64,000 nt of DNA from Flagellatimonas centrodinii (GCF_016918765.2 NZ_CP092104.1:248001-312000); one strand, 5' to 3'. Counted from the stretch's first letter, positions 16,299-25,850 are shown. Translations and numbers: made by a program. The notes: generated by a model not told the origin, from the letters alone.

Positions 16299-16793
16299 AT
16301 GATCGGACGCTTGCGCCGCGCCCGCCGCAATGATGTGGCGGAGCTCAACATCACCGCCTTCATGAATCTGATGGTGGCGCTGGTGCCGTTCCTGTTGATC
16401 ACGGCGGTGTTCACCCAGTTGGCGGTCAAACAGCTGAACCTCCCCGACAACAGCGCGGCCACGCCGGAGGAACCCCCTGTGCCCGGGCTGGAGCTGGTGG
16501 TGCGTCAGGGCAGCCTCACGCTGATGGATGGCGGCCGGGTACAGCAGCACTGGCCGCGCACCGGCGACCTCTACGAGTTTTCGGCCGTCACCACCGCGCT
16601 GGCCGAGATCAAGGAACGCCGCCCGGCCGAAGACAACATCAGCCTGCTGCTGGAACCTGGTATCCCCTACGACGTGCTGATCCACGCCATGGACGCCGTG
16701 CACTACCTGCCGGCAGCCCAGGCCGGTGTTCAGGTCGACATGTTCCCGCGGATCGCCGTCGGCGAAGCGCCGCCGGTCGAGGGGGCGCCATGA
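16299..16793 (+). CDS. ExbD/TolR-like protein lacking the channel aspartate
   Basis: A 164-residue protein with one N-terminal span and a periplasmic domain. In the membrane segment, NITAFMNLMVALVPFLLI, Asn stands where ExbD and TolR have the essential proton-carrying Asp (usual pattern N-V-T-P-x-x-D). The periplasmic domain has the usual ExbD strand pattern (LELVVRQGSLTLMDGG, NISLLLEPGIPYDVLIHAMD). It overlaps the next exbD by four bases. It may be the non-protonated half of a hetero-dimer with the product of 16790-17305. Confidence 0.85.
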   Translation: MIGRLRRARRNDVAELNITAFMNLMVALVPFLLITAVFTQLAVKQLNLPDNSAATPEEPPVPGLELVVRQGSLTLMDGGRVQQHWPRTGDLYEFSAVTTALAEIKERRPAEDNISLLLEPGIPYDVLIHAMDAVHYLPAAQAGVQVDMFPRIAVGEAPPVEGAP

Positions 16794-17305
16794 TTCGTAG
16801 CGCATCGATCCGCAGTCAGCGTATCTCCCGCCGGCTCAGTCGCAGCCGCAAGACCACCGGGTTGAACCTGGTGTCGTTGATGGACATCTTCACCATTCTG
16901 GTGTTCTTCCTGCTGGTCAACTCCTCACAGGTGGAAGTGCTGCCGAATGCCAAGGAGCTGGTGCTGCCCGAATCCCTGAGTACCGACAAGCCGGCCGAGC
17001 AGGTGCTGTTGATGATCACCCGTGACGCCATTCTGGTGAACGGCCGCCGCGTCAGTGCGCTGGACACAGCCACCAGCGGCGACAGCGCGGTGATCCCGAC
17101 GCTGAAAGCGGAACTGCTGCAGGCGCCGCTGGCGCCGGTGGTCGGCGGCACGCCGGGTCAGGTCTCGCGCGGGGACGTCAACATCATGGCGGACAAGGAC
17201 ACCCCCTTCCAGCTGATCAAGAAGGTCATGGCCACCTGCACCGATGCCAAGTTCTCGCGGATCTCACTGGCTGTGGTCAGCAAGCCGGGTGGAGGCACGC
17301 CATGA
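16790..17305 (+). CDS. exbD: ExbD/TolR-like protein with intact channel aspartate
   Basis: A 171-residue ExbD-like protein. A basic N-terminus precedes the span LNLVSLMDIFTILVFFLLV, which has the conserved Asp. The periplasmic domain follows (QVLLMITRDAILVNGRRV, VNIMADKDTPFQLIKKVM, the last being the typical ExbD/TolR helix). It contains a 35-residue loop with AVIPTLKAELLQ that is longer than in E. coli ExbD. Its start overlaps the preceding exbD and its stop overlaps the TonB-like gene. Confidence 0.88.
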   Translation: MIRSASIRSQRISRRLSRSRKTTGLNLVSLMDIFTILVFFLLVNSSQVEVLPNAKELVLPESLSTDKPAEQVLLMITRDAILVNGRRVSALDTATSGDSAVIPTLKAELLQAPLAPVVGGTPGQVSRGDVNIMADKDTPFQLIKKVMATCTDAKFSRISLAVVSKPGGGTP

Positions 17306-18321
17306 GCGCTCAGGCCATCCAATGGCTCACCTGGGAGCTGGCCGACGATGCCGACCGCCGCTTTCAGCGCCTGCTGCTGCTGATCGCGTTGCCGGTTTTG
17401 CTGATCGCCCTGATCGTGCCCTTCCTCGACCTGGTGGGTCTGACCCGCGGCGGTGGCACCCTCACCGGCCAACAGTTCGTCGAGCTGATCAACGACCGCG
17501 AGGAAGCGGAAGTGGCCGAGACAGTCGAGGAAGCGGCACCAGCCGAAGAGGCGGAGCCCGACCCGGTGGAACCCGAACCGGCTGAAGCTGAAACCCAACC
17601 CGAACCCGAGCCGGCCGCGCCCGCCGTGCCACAGCCGACGGCGGCCCCCGCGCCAACGCCGGATCCCGCGGTTCTGCGGGCACGGGAAGCCGCCGCGGCA
17701 CGCCAACGCGCACAGGAACAGGCCAAGGTTTTCGATCAGCTCAATGCCCTGCGCAGCGACACCCTGACGGGGATCGATGCGGCGCAGCCACTGACCTCCG
17801 CCTCGTCGGTGGTCGGCACGGCCGGCGGTAGTGGCAGCGGCAGCGGCACCACCGCCAACATTGCCGACTCGGCTCGCCAGGGCTCCGGCGGCATCAGTGG
17901 CCAGGGTGTCGGGAACACCCGTCGTACCGATGCCGGCACCGGTCTCGGCAAACGCAACACCACCGTGATCGAGAGCCCGGTGGGCTTTGGCGAAGACCGG
18001 ACACAGCCCGGCCAGGGCGGTGACAAGGTCATTCCCGGCCGCACGCTGGAAGAGATCCAGCTGGCCTTCGACCGCAACAAGGGCGCCATCACCGCCATCA
18101 TCAACCGCGCACTGCGTACCAACCCCAACCTGCGCGGCAAGATCGTGGTGAGCTTCACGGTGATGCCCGACGGCTCGATGAGCAAGCTGACACTGGTCCG
18201 CAGCGAGCTGGGCGATGCCGACGTCGAACAACGGGTGATGGCGCGAATCGGGCTGATCAATTTCGGCCCCAAGAACGTGCCGCCGTTCGACGTCAAAGAC
18301 TATCCCATCGTCCTCCTATAA
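17302..18321 (+). CDS. TonB-like energy transducer with AgmX/PglI C-terminal domain
   Basis: A 339-residue inner-membrane-anchored protein. One span lies at residues 26-50 ([20 protein letters not shown]). A long Pro/Glu-rich periplasmic linker runs from about 68 to 120. The C-terminal domain, from [15 protein letters not shown] to the end, has [30 protein letters not shown] and [15 protein letters not shown], the AgmX/PglI pattern that is a TonB-C relative found in gliding and spore-coat machines of Myxococcus. It is last in the operon and should link the ExbB/ExbD motor to the TPR proteins. Confidence 0.87.
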   Translation: MSAQAIQWLTWELADDADRRFQRLLLLIALPVLLIALIVPFLDLVGLTRGGGTLTGQQFVELINDREEAEVAETVEEAAPAEEAEPDPVEPEPAEAETQPEPEPAAPAVPQPTAAPAPTPDPAVLRAREAAAARQRAQEQAKVFDQLNALRSDTLTGIDAAQPLTSASSVVGTAGGSGSGSGTTANIADSARQGSGGISGQGVGNTRRTDAGTGLGKRNTTVIESPVGFGEDRTQPGQGGDKVIPGRTLEEIQLAFDRNKGAITAIINRALRTNPNLRGKIVVSFTVMPDGSMSKLTLVRSELGDADVEQRVMARIGLINFGPKNVPPFDVKDYPIVLL

Positions 18322-18343
18322 CCACCACAGTGAGTTGATTACC

Positions 18344-19135
18344 ATGGGTTTCCTGCAGGGGAAAAAGGCGCTCATCACGGGGGTCGCCAGCGACCGCTCC
18401 ATCGCCACCGGCATCGCCGAGGCGTTCAAGCGTGAGGGGGCGGAGCTGGCTTTCAGCTATCAGGGCGACCGCCTGAAGAGCCGCGTTGAGGCGTTCGCAG
18501 CCAGCCAGGGCAGCAACATCGTGCTGCCGCTGGATGTCACCGATGACGCCCAGATCGCCAACGTCATGCAGGAGCTGCAGCATCAGTGGGGGGGCCTCGA
18601 CATCCTGATCCACTCCATCGGCTTCGCACCGCGCGAGCAGCTGCAGGGTCGCTACCTCGATGCCGTCACCCGCGAGGGGTTCCAGATCGCCCATGACATC
18701 TCGGCGTACTCGTTCGCTGCGCTGGGCAAGGCGGCGCGGCCGCTGATGCAGGGGCGCCCGGCCTCACTGCTGACCCTGACCTACCTCGGCGCGGTGCGTG
18801 CGGTCCCCAAGTACAACGTCATGGGGCCTGCCAAGGCGAGCCTGGAGGCCAACGTGCGCTTCATGGCGGCCGATCTCGGTGAGGAGGGGATTCGCGTCAA
18901 CGGCATCTCCGCCGGGCCGATCAAGACCCTGGCGGCGGCTGGCATCTCCGGCTTTCGCGAGATGCTGGCGCGGGCGGCACAGGCCAGCCCGCTGAAACGC
19001 AATGTCACCATCGAGGATGTCGGCAACACCGCCGCCTTCCTCAGCTCGGATCTGGCCGCCGGCATTACCGGCGAGATCCTCTACGTCGATGCCGGCTATC
19101 ACAACATGGGCATGAGCTTCCCCGACACCCCCTGA
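18344..19135 (+). CDS. fabI: enoyl-[acyl-carrier-protein] reductase (NADH)
   Basis: A 263-residue FabI, the last reductive step of each fatty-acid elongation cycle. The NAD-binding start [16 protein letters not shown], the inner motif [11 protein letters not shown], and the catalytic Tyr-X6-Lys in [17 protein letters not shown] are all present, as is the Tyr of [12 protein letters not shown]. Length and ending are typical. ATG at 18344 is preferred over the TTG at 18335 because it opens with [13 protein letters not shown] as in other FabI proteins. It stands 22 bases behind the TonB-like gene and could be cotranscribed, but it is functionally unrelated. Confidence 0.95.
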   Translation: MGFLQGKKALITGVASDRSIATGIAEAFKREGAELAFSYQGDRLKSRVEAFAASQGSNIVLPLDVTDDAQIANVMQELQHQWGGLDILIHSIGFAPREQLQGRYLDAVTREGFQIAHDISAYSFAALGKAARPLMQGRPASLLTLTYLGAVRAVPKYNVMGPAKASLEANVRFMAADLGEEGIRVNGISAGPIKTLAAAGISGFREMLARAAQASPLKRNVTIEDVGNTAAFLSSDLAAGITGEILYVDAGYHNMGMSFPDTP

Positions 19136-19139
19136 GCCG

Positions 19140-20396
19140 CTAGGGTGGCGTCGGCGGCCGGTGATTGAGCACCGGTTCGCCCTGCAGCCGTGCGATCAGC
19201 ACGGCACCGACAGTATCGCCAAAGACGTTGACGGCGGTCCGACACATGTCGAGCACCCGGTCGACCGCGAGGATCAGCCCGACCCCTTCGAGCGGCAAGC
19301 CGATGGCGGTGAGGATGACGGCAATCGCCACCAGACTGGCGGAGGGGATGCCCGCCACCCCGATCGACGTCAGCAGGGCCAGCACCACCACCGTGAACTG
19401 GGTGACGAAGCTGAGCTCAAGACCGTACGCCTGGGCGATGAACAGGGCGGCCGCGCACTCGTAGAGGGCGGTGCCATTCATGTTCACCGTGGCCCCCAGC
19501 GGCAGCACGAAGCCGGCCACCTGGGGCGACACCCCGGCATGATTCTGCAGCCGGTCGAAGGTGACGGGCAGTGTCGCGGCTGAGCTGCTGGTGGAAAATG
19601 CAGTGAGCAGGGCCGGCAGCGTGGCCCGGTAGTGGGCACGCGGGGAAAGCCCGAAGGCCCGCAACAACAGCGGTAGCCACAGCGCGATCTGCAGCCCCAG
19701 CCCGAGTACCACGGCGAAGAAGAAGTAGGCCAAGGGCTTGAGCGCACCCCACCCGGTCTGTGCGACGGTTTCGGTCACCAGCGCGAACACGCCGAGCGGG
19801 GCCAATCTCATGATCAGGCCGGTGATGGCGATCATCACCTCGTACAGCCCCTGCCAGAACTGCTGTTGCACCGCGCCCAGCGCACCGGGCAGTCGGGCGG
19901 TGAAATAGCCGAACAGGATGGCGAAGAAGATCAGCCCCAGCATGTCGCCATTGACGGCCGCGTCGAACAGATTGGCGGGTACGATCCGCACGAAGATGTC
20001 GGCAATGTCAGAGCCGCCACGACCTTCGACCCGTTCCAGGACCGCGCCGGTCTCGGCCGACAGTCCGAGGCGCTCACCGGCCGGCTGGCCGTCGATGATG
20101 CCGGGCTGCAACAGGTTGATGATCACCAGTGCCGTCAACACCGAGACCAGGGTGGTGGCAATGAAATAGAGCGCCGTGCGCCATCCCAGCCGCCCCAGTG
20201 CATCGCCACTGCCGATCCCCAGCATGGCGCAGACCATGGCCGACACGATCAGCGGCACGATCAGCATCTTCAGTGCGTTGAGAAAGATGGTGCCGACCAT
20301 GTCGCAGACACGGATAAAGGCTTCGACATCGCCCAGCAGCGCGCCCGCCAGCGCGGCGGCGCCCAGAGCGATCAGGATTTGCCAGTGAAGTTTCAT
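19140..20396 (-). CDS. dicarboxylate/amino-acid:cation symporter (DAACS family)
   Basis: A 418-residue sodium- or proton-coupled symporter of the GltP/DctA/GltT family. Family hallmarks are the Ser-rich hairpin [17 protein letters not shown], the NMNGTALYE motif of TM7 and a final [14 protein letters not shown] hairpin. About eight spans and two hairpins are visible. The frame extends upstream to 20435, but [16 protein letters not shown] at 20396 is the natural start. The substrate (glutamate, aspartate, C4-dicarboxylate) cannot be fixed. It converges on fabI with only four bases between the stops. Confidence 0.9.
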   Translation of the reverse strand: MKLHWQILIALGAAALAGALLGDVEAFIRVCDMVGTIFLNALKMLIVPLIVSAMVCAMLGIGSGDALGRLGWRTALYFIATTLVSVLTALVIINLLQPGIIDGQPAGERLGLSAETGAVLERVEGRGGSDIADIFVRIVPANLFDAAVNGDMLGLIFFAILFGYFTARLPGALGAVQQQFWQGLYEVMIAITGLIMRLAPLGVFALVTETVAQTGWGALKPLAYFFFAVVLGLGLQIALWLPLLLRAFGLSPRAHYRATLPALLTAFSTSSSAATLPVTFDRLQNHAGVSPQVAGFVLPLGATVNMNGTALYECAAALFIAQAYGLELSFVTQFTVVVLALLTSIGVAGIPSASLVAIAVILTAIGLPLEGVGLILAVDRVLDMCRTAVNVFGDTVGAVLIARLQGEPVLNHRPPTPP

Positions 20397-20472
20397 GTGC
20401 CGACGATAGCAGCCGGGCAGAAAAAAGGCCGCCACCCGGATACAGGTGACGGCCTCGAACGCGGAACGCCGA

Positions 20473-22407
20473 TCAGTTGAAAGCGTCGCTGCCGTCAGCA
20501 GGCAGTTCGTCCGGCAACCGGGTCTCGACGCCCACTTCGTCCCGCATGATGCGCTGCAGGGCGTTGAACTCGAGACCGGCGATCAGCTCGGCCAATTGTC
20601 CGCGCTGCTCGTCCAGTACCACCGGGTTGGCCTCGGGATCGTTCACGGCGGACAGCGCAACGACCGCGCGATCGCCGTTGTCGAGGGTCGCCAGTCCCAG
20701 GCTGGGGGTTGCATCATCGACCGGGCGCGGCAACCGGAACAGCACCGACAGCACCGGCGTCGGCACGCTTTCCTGATTGCGCTGCACCGGTCCGGTGGCC
20801 CGAACCGTCAGCCCCCGCTCGGCCGCGAGATCGGCCAGCGACCGCTCTCGGCTACGGGCCGAGGCCAGCAGATCGGCAGCGTCCTCGGCGGCCTTGGCCG
20901 CGGCACGCGCGCTGATCAGATCGTCGCGAACAGCGTCTTCCACTTCGGCCAGCGGCTTTTGGCGCGATGGCTCGTAGGCGGCCTTGCGGATCACCACCAG
21001 GCGGCCGTCGGCCAGGGCGATCGGCGTGCTGTTTTCGTCGTCCTGTAGCACCTCGGGCGAGAAAGCCGCCGTCATCACCTGTGGTTCGGCCGCCAGGCCC
21101 TCACCACCGGCCCGGGTGAACCAGTCGGTTTCCTGAATCTCCACCGACAGCGCGGTCGCCACGGCGTCAAGGTTGCCGGGGTTTTCGAAGGCGATCTGTT
21201 CGAGCTGCTCCTGCTGGGCCTGAAAGCGGCGGTCGCGCTCGCGATTCTGGTAGAGGGTCACCAGCGCCTCGCGCACTTCCGCATCCTCGAGGGTGCGGGT
21301 GACCTCCGGCCTGATGTCATCGGCACGAATCAGATGGAACCCGAACTCGGTTTCCACCGGCTTGCTGATCTCGCCGGTTTCGAGCGCGAACAGGGCTTCT
21401 TCAAAGCCCTCCACCATCTGCCCACGGCTGATCCAGCCAAGGTCACCGCCGGCATCGCGGCTGCCGACATCATCGGACTCGGCCTTGGCGAGCGCGTCAA
21501 AATCGGCGCCCCCGTCGAGCTGGGCTTTGAGCGCCTCCGCCTTGTTCCGGGCCTTGTCCTTGTCTTCGCCGAAGTTGATCAGGATGTGCCGGGCCTTGCG
21601 CTCGCCCGGGCTGACGAAACGGGCCTTCTCTGCGTCGTAGAGCACCTTCAGCACGTCTTCTTCGGGCGCATCGGCCAACGCCATCGCCTCGCGGTCGAGC
21701 ACCACGTAGGCCAGTTTGACCCGCTCCGGGGCGCGATACTGGCCCTTGGTTTCCTCGTAGCGATCGGCAACGGCCCCGGCCTCCAGCTGCGCCCCGATTT
21801 CGGCGCGATAACGGGCGACCGGCACCTCGATATAGCTGAGCGATCGCTGCTGCTGCGCCAGCCGGAAGCTGTATTCGGCCATCTCGTCAGTGACGAATCC
21901 AGACTCGAGCACGCCGAGCCGCAGCTGCTCGATCGCCAGAGCATTGCGCAATTGGGCTTCGAATCCGTCGGGGGTGTAGCCCTGCCGTGCCAATACCTCG
22001 CGGTAGAGGTCCGACGAAAAACGCCCGTCCACCTGGAAGGTCGGAATCGTGGTGATGTAGTCGATGACCGCCGCGTCGGAAGCACGCAGCCCGCCTTTCT
22101 CGGCGTACTGACGCAGCACCGCTTCGCGGGTCATGTCATCAAGCACGCTCTGCCTGAACTGGGCCGTATCGAAGAGGTCAGCACGGAAGTTTTCGCCCAG
22201 CATGCCGCGCAGTTGCTGATACCGCTGGTCGTAGGCGGCGCGAAACTGGCCCTGGGTGATTTCGACATCACCCACTTCGGCCACCACCGGGTCGCTGGAG
22301 CCGGTACGAAACGATTCGATCCCCACAAACACGAAGGGGATGGAAATCAACCCGACGATGAACCACACCACCCAACCGGTGAGGCTGTCACGGATGGACT
22401 GCAGCAT
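20473..22407 (-). CDS. ppiD: PpiD-type periplasmic peptidyl-prolyl isomerase/chaperone
   Basis: A 644-residue inner-membrane-anchored periplasmic chaperone that helps newly exported proteins leave SecYEG. The N-terminal anchor is residues 11-31 (GWVVWFIVGLISIPFVFVG). SurA-like N-terminal helices follow (EITQGQFRAAYDQRYQQLRG). A parvulin domain is seen around 268-362 (KARHILINFGED, FDALAKAESDDVGSRDAGGD, LGWISRGQMVEGFEEALF, FGFHLIRADDI). A long C-terminal helical region matches PpiD length. It lies just beyond the left prophage end, in the same direction as tRNA-Lys and tRNA-His, which were once its close upstream neighbours. Confidence 0.93.
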   Translation of the reverse strand: MLQSIRDSLTGWVVWFIVGLISIPFVFVGIESFRTGSSDPVVAEVGDVEITQGQFRAAYDQRYQQLRGMLGENFRADLFDTAQFRQSVLDDMTREAVLRQYAEKGGLRASDAAVIDYITTIPTFQVDGRFSSDLYREVLARQGYTPDGFEAQLRNALAIEQLRLGVLESGFVTDEMAEYSFRLAQQQRSLSYIEVPVARYRAEIGAQLEAGAVADRYEETKGQYRAPERVKLAYVVLDREAMALADAPEEDVLKVLYDAEKARFVSPGERKARHILINFGEDKDKARNKAEALKAQLDGGADFDALAKAESDDVGSRDAGGDLGWISRGQMVEGFEEALFALETGEISKPVETEFGFHLIRADDIRPEVTRTLEDAEVREALVTLYQNRERDRRFQAQQEQLEQIAFENPGNLDAVATALSVEIQETDWFTRAGGEGLAAEPQVMTAAFSPEVLQDDENSTPIALADGRLVVIRKAAYEPSRQKPLAEVEDAVRDDLISARAAAKAAEDAADLLASARSRERSLADLAAERGLTVRATGPVQRNQESVPTPVLSVLFRLPRPVDDATPSLGLATLDNGDRAVVALSAVNDPEANPVVLDEQRGQLAELIAGLEFNALQRIMRDEVGVETRLPDELPADGSDAFN

Positions 22408-22449
22408 ATTGTTCCCCTCTACCTACTATCCATGTACGGCGGCTGATAC

Positions 22450-22473
22450 GAAAAGCCCGGCGGGAGCCGGGCT
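22450..22473 (-). terminator. host terminator of the tRNA operon, now cut off from it
   Basis: On the minus strand AGCCCGG, loop CTCCCG, CCGGGCT is followed by TTTTCG. It sits 13 bases downstream of the tRNA-Lys remnant at 22486-22533, so before integration it ended the tRNA-His/tRNA-Lys transcript. Confidence 0.8.
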
Positions 22474-22485
22474 GTGCGTACCGTT

Positions 22486-22533
22486 TGGTGGGCTGCCCCA
22501 GACTCGAACTGGGAACCTACTGATTAAGAGTCA
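22486..22533. repeat. attL: 48-bp direct repeat (3' part of tRNA-Lys)
   Basis: Identical over 48 bases to 58721-58768. It is the 3' part of tRNA-Lys(CTT) from the anticodon stem to CCA. Sequence on the right side diverges at once from the tRNA, so this copy is not a working gene. It marks the left end of the prophage. Confidence 0.95.
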
Positions 22534-22657
22534 CTACCTATTGCTCGAATCATCAAGCACTTAGGTCTGATCTTCTGAATATCGGGGCGCCGAAAACCCC
22601 CAATAAAATCAATGGCCCGCTTGTAGATATTGTGAAGGTTTTCAGCAGCTATCGCAA

Positions 22658-23227
22658 TCAGAACCGCCACCCCACCCGAACCAACGCCCGGACACCCCCA
22701 TGCTCGGCGGCGAGCACGTCGGCCCCGACCCTCAGTGGGCCAATGTCGCGCTCCACCCATGCCCCCGGCCGGTCATTGAACGGGTCGTAGCTGACACCGG
22801 CCGCCCAGAGCCGCGGCGGTGCCGGCAGCAAGCCGGGGAGGATCGGGGTGTCGACGGCACCCAAGATCGACGCATCGGGGCTGCTGACGACCACGCGCTG
22901 GCCACCGGCGCCGTCGCGGATCAGCGACCAGTTGATGCGCACGTCGGTGGTGCCCTCATGCGGCCGGGCGGTAGTGGCCACCCTGCGGACCTCCTGGGCG
23001 CCCTCTGGCAGCCGGTGAGGCGGCGGGGGCGGGTCAGGGTCTGGCACGCGCTCGGCGATCAGGGAGGCATCAGGCTGGCGCACGGCGGGGGCGTATCGGA
23101 CCACTTCGAGCACCGGCGCGTTGGCCGCGCCCAGCGTGTAGCCCACAGTGCCGGCCAGCACCGCCACCACCAGCATCAGCACGGCCAGCAGGGTCGCCCC
23201 GAGGTCGTTCACGCCTGCCCCAGGCAC
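22658..23227 (-). CDS. phage membrane protein at the end of the lysis cassette
   Basis: A 189-residue protein with an N-terminal span (residues 12-36, LLAVLMLVVAVLAGTVGYTL), a Pro-rich linker (PDPDPPPPPHRLPEG) and a C-terminal beta-rich domain ending GVRALVRVGWRF, an outer-membrane-like final Phe. It overlaps the endolysin gene by 19 bases. Position suggests a spanin-like or other envelope role at lysis, but it lacks the coiled coil of Rz, so the assignment is open. The 123 bases between it and attL hold nothing I can identify. Confidence 0.6.
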   Translation of the reverse strand: MPGAGVNDLGATLLAVLMLVVAVLAGTVGYTLGAANAPVLEVVRYAPAVRQPDASLIAERVPDPDPPPPPHRLPEGAQEVRRVATTARPHEGTTDVRINWSLIRDGAGGQRVVVSSPDASILGAVDTPILPGLLPAPPRLWAAGVSYDPFNDRPGAWVERDIGPLRVGADVLAAEHGGVRALVRVGWRF

Positions 23228-23685
23228 ATGCGGCGCTCAGCCTCCCGGCGACGGGTGAGGCCCGGCAGCGGCATCAGGACACCGCCTACCCTCGCCTTGT
23301 CCCACCGGGGGAGCTGGTTGCAGGCCCCCGCCACGTCGCCGGCCTTGAGCATCCGCGCCGCGGTGCTGGATCCGGTGTCGCAGACCAGCCGAGGGCCAAG
23401 GTTGTAGACCGCCGAGGCGAAAGCCCCCAGCTCGTGCGGCGCCAGCGGCACCGGCACGCACCGGTGAACAGTCATCACCGCCTGCCAGAATTCCTCGCCC
23501 AGCAGCTCCTCGCACTGCGCGGTGGTGTAGGTCTGGCCCAGCTCCACGCCGGCCGTGTGGCCGTAGCAAACCGTTGGCACGGCCACAGGGTCGAGGTAGG
23601 CGACATGCCGCAGCCCCTCGAACGAGCCGACCAACGCCAAGGCTGAGCCAAGACCGAGGGCCGCAATCCGTCCCTTGACGCTCAT
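23209..23685 (-). CDS. SAR-type endolysin, glycoside hydrolase family 24 lysozyme
   Basis: A 158-residue phage lysozyme. The catalytic triad has exact T4-lysozyme spacing: Glu23 in SFEGLRHVAYLD, Asp32, then Thr38 in VAVPTVCYGHT. The N-terminus, IAALGLGSALALVGS, is a weakly hydrophobic Gly/Ala/Ser-rich helix, typical of a signal-arrest-release segment that lets the enzyme be exported by Sec and freed when the membrane collapses. Cys40 next to the active site may take part in disulphide control. It overlaps the holin gene by four bases. Confidence 0.9.
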   Translation of the reverse strand: MSVKGRIAALGLGSALALVGSFEGLRHVAYLDPVAVPTVCYGHTAGVELGQTYTTAQCEELLGEEFWQAVMTVHRCVPVPLAPHELGAFASAVYNLGPRLVCDTGSSTAARMLKAGDVAGACNQLPRWDKARVGGVLMPLPGLTRRREAERRMCLGQA

Positions 23686-23924
23686 TGCAGGTCTTCCGGG
23701 TTGCGGCGGTCAGACCCACCCCGCCGATCCCTGCCACTTCGCCTCTCTCGCCGGTCGCCATGCTCGTTGCGCCAGCTCCACAGCTTGTGGCCCAGCAGGA
23801 TGACCAGGTAAGCGATCGTCAGCACCGCGATGATTTGATCCGCAGTCGCCTCCGTCAGGAGCGCAACTACTGGCGGCGTGAGCTTCGCTGTTTCCGACGC
23901 TGCGCCAGAGATTTGAATTGCCAT
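23682..23924 (-). CDS. holin (probable pinholin)
   Basis: An 80-residue protein with a strong span at residues 29-49 (DQIIAVLTIAYLVILLGHKL), a less hydrophobic N-terminal segment, and a highly charged tail full of Arg and Asp (EHGDRRERRSGRDRRGG). Size, charge and position before a SAR endolysin fit a pinholin that depolarises the membrane. No dual start is obvious. Confidence 0.75.
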   Translation of the reverse strand: MAIQISGAASETAKLTPPVVALLTEATADQIIAVLTIAYLVILLGHKLWSWRNEHGDRRERRSGRDRRGGSDRRNPEDLQ

Positions 23925-23936
23925 TCTTCCTCCGGC

Positions 23937-24320
23937 TCAATACGTCGCAGCGTCAACGAACAGCGCGTCCACCTGCTCATCGGTCAGTCCGAGGCCGGAG
24001 GCGATCAACCCCACGATGGGATTGCCGCGCTCAATCTCCGTGGCGTACTCCCATGTGTCCTGCGTGGCCTGATCGGCCTGCGCAATGGCTGATTCCACCT
24101 GTGTCCGTAGACCGGCAGCGTTCAGAGCCAGACGCGCTTGGCGGGCCGTTACAGAGGCCGGTACGATGACAACCGGGGGAGGCGTGGTGAACTGGCCATC
24201 CGCGTACAGGTCGCCAATGTTTGCCCCCTCAGCCGGGACAGCGCCAATGCTCTGCGCGAACTCTTCCGTGGCCACGATGATGTTGGCAACGCGGTCATCC
24301 TGAATCACTGCGTATTTCAT
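23937..24320 (-). CDS. tail-fibre-associated (assembly chaperone-like) protein
   Basis: A 127-residue protein with the start MKYAVIQDDRVANIIVATEE and IGDLYADGQFTTPPP, a pattern widespread in small genes downstream of phage tail fibres, where it is usually annotated as a fibre assembly protein. The second half is helical (TARQARLALNAAGLRTQVES). It follows the fibre gene by 9 bases. The function is inferred from position and pattern only. Confidence 0.65.
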   Translation of the reverse strand: MKYAVIQDDRVANIIVATEEFAQSIGAVPAEGANIGDLYADGQFTTPPPVVIVPASVTARQARLALNAAGLRTQVESAIAQADQATQDTWEYATEIERGNPIVGLIASGLGLTDEQVDALFVDAATY

Positions 24321-24329
24321 GTTCGCTCC

Positions 24330-25850
24330 TTACCAGCTGTAGACGCGGCAACGGCCATCTCCGCCATCGCCGCCAGCGCCTGAGTTGTTGCCATTGACGT
24401 TGGCCGCGCCACCGCCACCCCCGGCGCCAAAATCACCTCCAGAACCACCAGCGCCTCCGCCGGCAGCACCGCCGCCGCCGCCGACTCGGCCACTTCCGTT
24501 GCCGCCAGCTCCGCCCGGGGTTGTGCCGCCGTTTGATGCGGTCCCGCCGGTCCCTGCGTTGGTGCCGCCGGCCCCACCGTTGTAGGAAACGTTGCTGCTG
24601 GAGATTGAACCGCCAGCACCGCCACCCGGGCCGCCAGCGAACGAGGAACCGCCGCCGCCGCCGACTGATCCGATATTCCGCGCTCCGCCCGAGCCGCCAC
24701 CGAACCCGGAAGGAACTGGAGAAGTAGAGGTTGCGCCATCACCGAATTGCCCAGCATTGCCCGAACCGCCACTGGTTGGCGCACCGACAGACGACAAGAC
24801 GCCGGCTCCTTTAACCCCATTCCCAGCGGTGTTCGTTCCCCCCAAACCGCCCTGCCCGCCGTAGGCGGCCAAATGCGCCCCGAAAGACGTCGTTCCCCCA
24901 TCAGTGCCGGCATTGCCGTTGGTGTCGTTCGTGGTAACAGCTGCGCCGCCAGTGCCGCCCGCCCCAATCGATACGGCTTCAGTCGCCGAAAGGGCTGACG
25001 CAATCAGAAGGCGATAGGTGTAAGAGCCGCCGGATCCGCCGCCGCCGCCGGATCGGTCGGTTCCAGCCGCCCCACGTCTCCCGGAGCCACCGGCTCCACC
25101 GCCGCCCCAGCACTCAGCCAGACCAAACGTGATGCCCGCCGGCTTCGTCCAAGTGCCCGAGGACGTGAACTCTTGATAGTTCGTTGCCCCCGCAATCGTC
25201 ACCGTGTCCGATGCTGGGGTGGTTGTAATGGCGATGCCGTTTCCAGCAGCCAGCGTCAGGGTGTCTTTGATTCCATCGGCGACAACATCTGATTCACCAG
25301 ATACCGCCACCTTCCCGAAGGCCGGAATCGCCACACCGACAAGATGAAAGGCGGTTCCGTCGTAGGTCACCGTCAGCAGGTCGCCTGCCGCGAAATCGCC
25401 AGCAGCCACAGCCCCCTGCCGGATCGTCACGGTCTTGGCCCCCAAGCTGCTGACGTTCAGGGTCATCCCAGCACCAGCGTCGTACCCGCTGATGAACTTG
25501 AACGTCTGCCCCGCTGCGTAGGCGGTAGCCGCCGGAGTTGGCGCAATGGTTTGGGCTGTAGCTGCGCCGCCAGATGTACCGCCCCAATGCACAGCCCCGT
25601 TCTGCAGCTGGCCCACCGTTGCGGCGTCCGTCAGGGCCGCGCCATTTGCAAGTCCGGTGATCCGGTTGCCCCCCATCGGGATGCTTGCAGTTGCCGGCGA
25701 TTGGCCGTCCCGCGTCATGCAATTTGATAGTCCCGCTGCGAACCCGTCGTCCTCCGCGTCCATCCTCGTATCGGTGATCGGGATGCTGTTGGCAGCATCG
25801 CTCTGCCAGTTGTGGACACGGTTGAACGTGCCCGATCCATTGAATGGCAT
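24330..25850 (-). CDS. tail fibre with Gly-rich receptor-binding region
   Basis: A 506-residue tail fibre. The N-terminus, [19 protein letters not shown], through [14 protein letters not shown] is a virion-attachment type shared by fibres of many short-tailed phages. A beta-rich shaft follows (residues about 100-240). Residues about 240-506 are extremely Gly-rich, with runs such as [15 protein letters not shown], a composition known from polyglycine-II type adhesin tips. ATG at 25850 follows GGAGCTTCCC. The high-GC repetitive 3' half probably evolves quickly. Confidence 0.85.
   Translation of the reverse strand: MPFNGSGTFNRVHNWQSDAANSIPITDTRMDAEDDGFAAGLSNCMTRDGQSPATASIPMGGNRITGLANGAALTDAATVGQLQNGAVHWGGTSGGAATAQTIAPTPAATAYAAGQTFKFISGYDAGAGMTLNVSSLGAKTVTIRQGAVAAGDFAAGDLLTVTYDGTAFHLVGVAIPAFGKVAVSGESDVVADGIKDTLTLAAGNGIAITTTPASDTVTIAGATNYQEFTSSGTWTKPAGITFGLAECWGGGGAGGSGRRGAAGTDRSGGGGGSGGSYTYRLLIASALSATEAVSIGAGGTGGAAVTTNDTNGNAGTDGGTTSFGAHLAAYGGQGGLGGTNTAGNGVKGAGVLSSVGAPTSGGSGNAGQFGDGATSTSPVPSGFGGGSGGARNIGSVGGGGGSSFAGGPGGGAGGSISSSNVSYNGGAGGTNAGTGGTASNGGTTPGGAGGNGSGRVGGGGGAAGGGAGGSGGDFGAGGGGGAANVNGNNSGAGGDGGDGRCRVYSW

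Noticed and set aside
22486-22561. Second tRNA-Lys at the left prophage end
   Set aside because: Only the 3' 48 bases match; the 5' half is replaced by unrelated sequence, so no cloverleaf forms.
22524-22760. 78-codon minus-strand frame between attL and the last lysis-cassette gene
   Set aside because: It overlaps the 189-residue protein's gene in another frame, has no ribosome site and no recognisable domain.
24385-24864. Pro-rich plus-strand frames
   Set aside because: Antisense of the Gly-rich tail fibre (GGN codons read as CCN).
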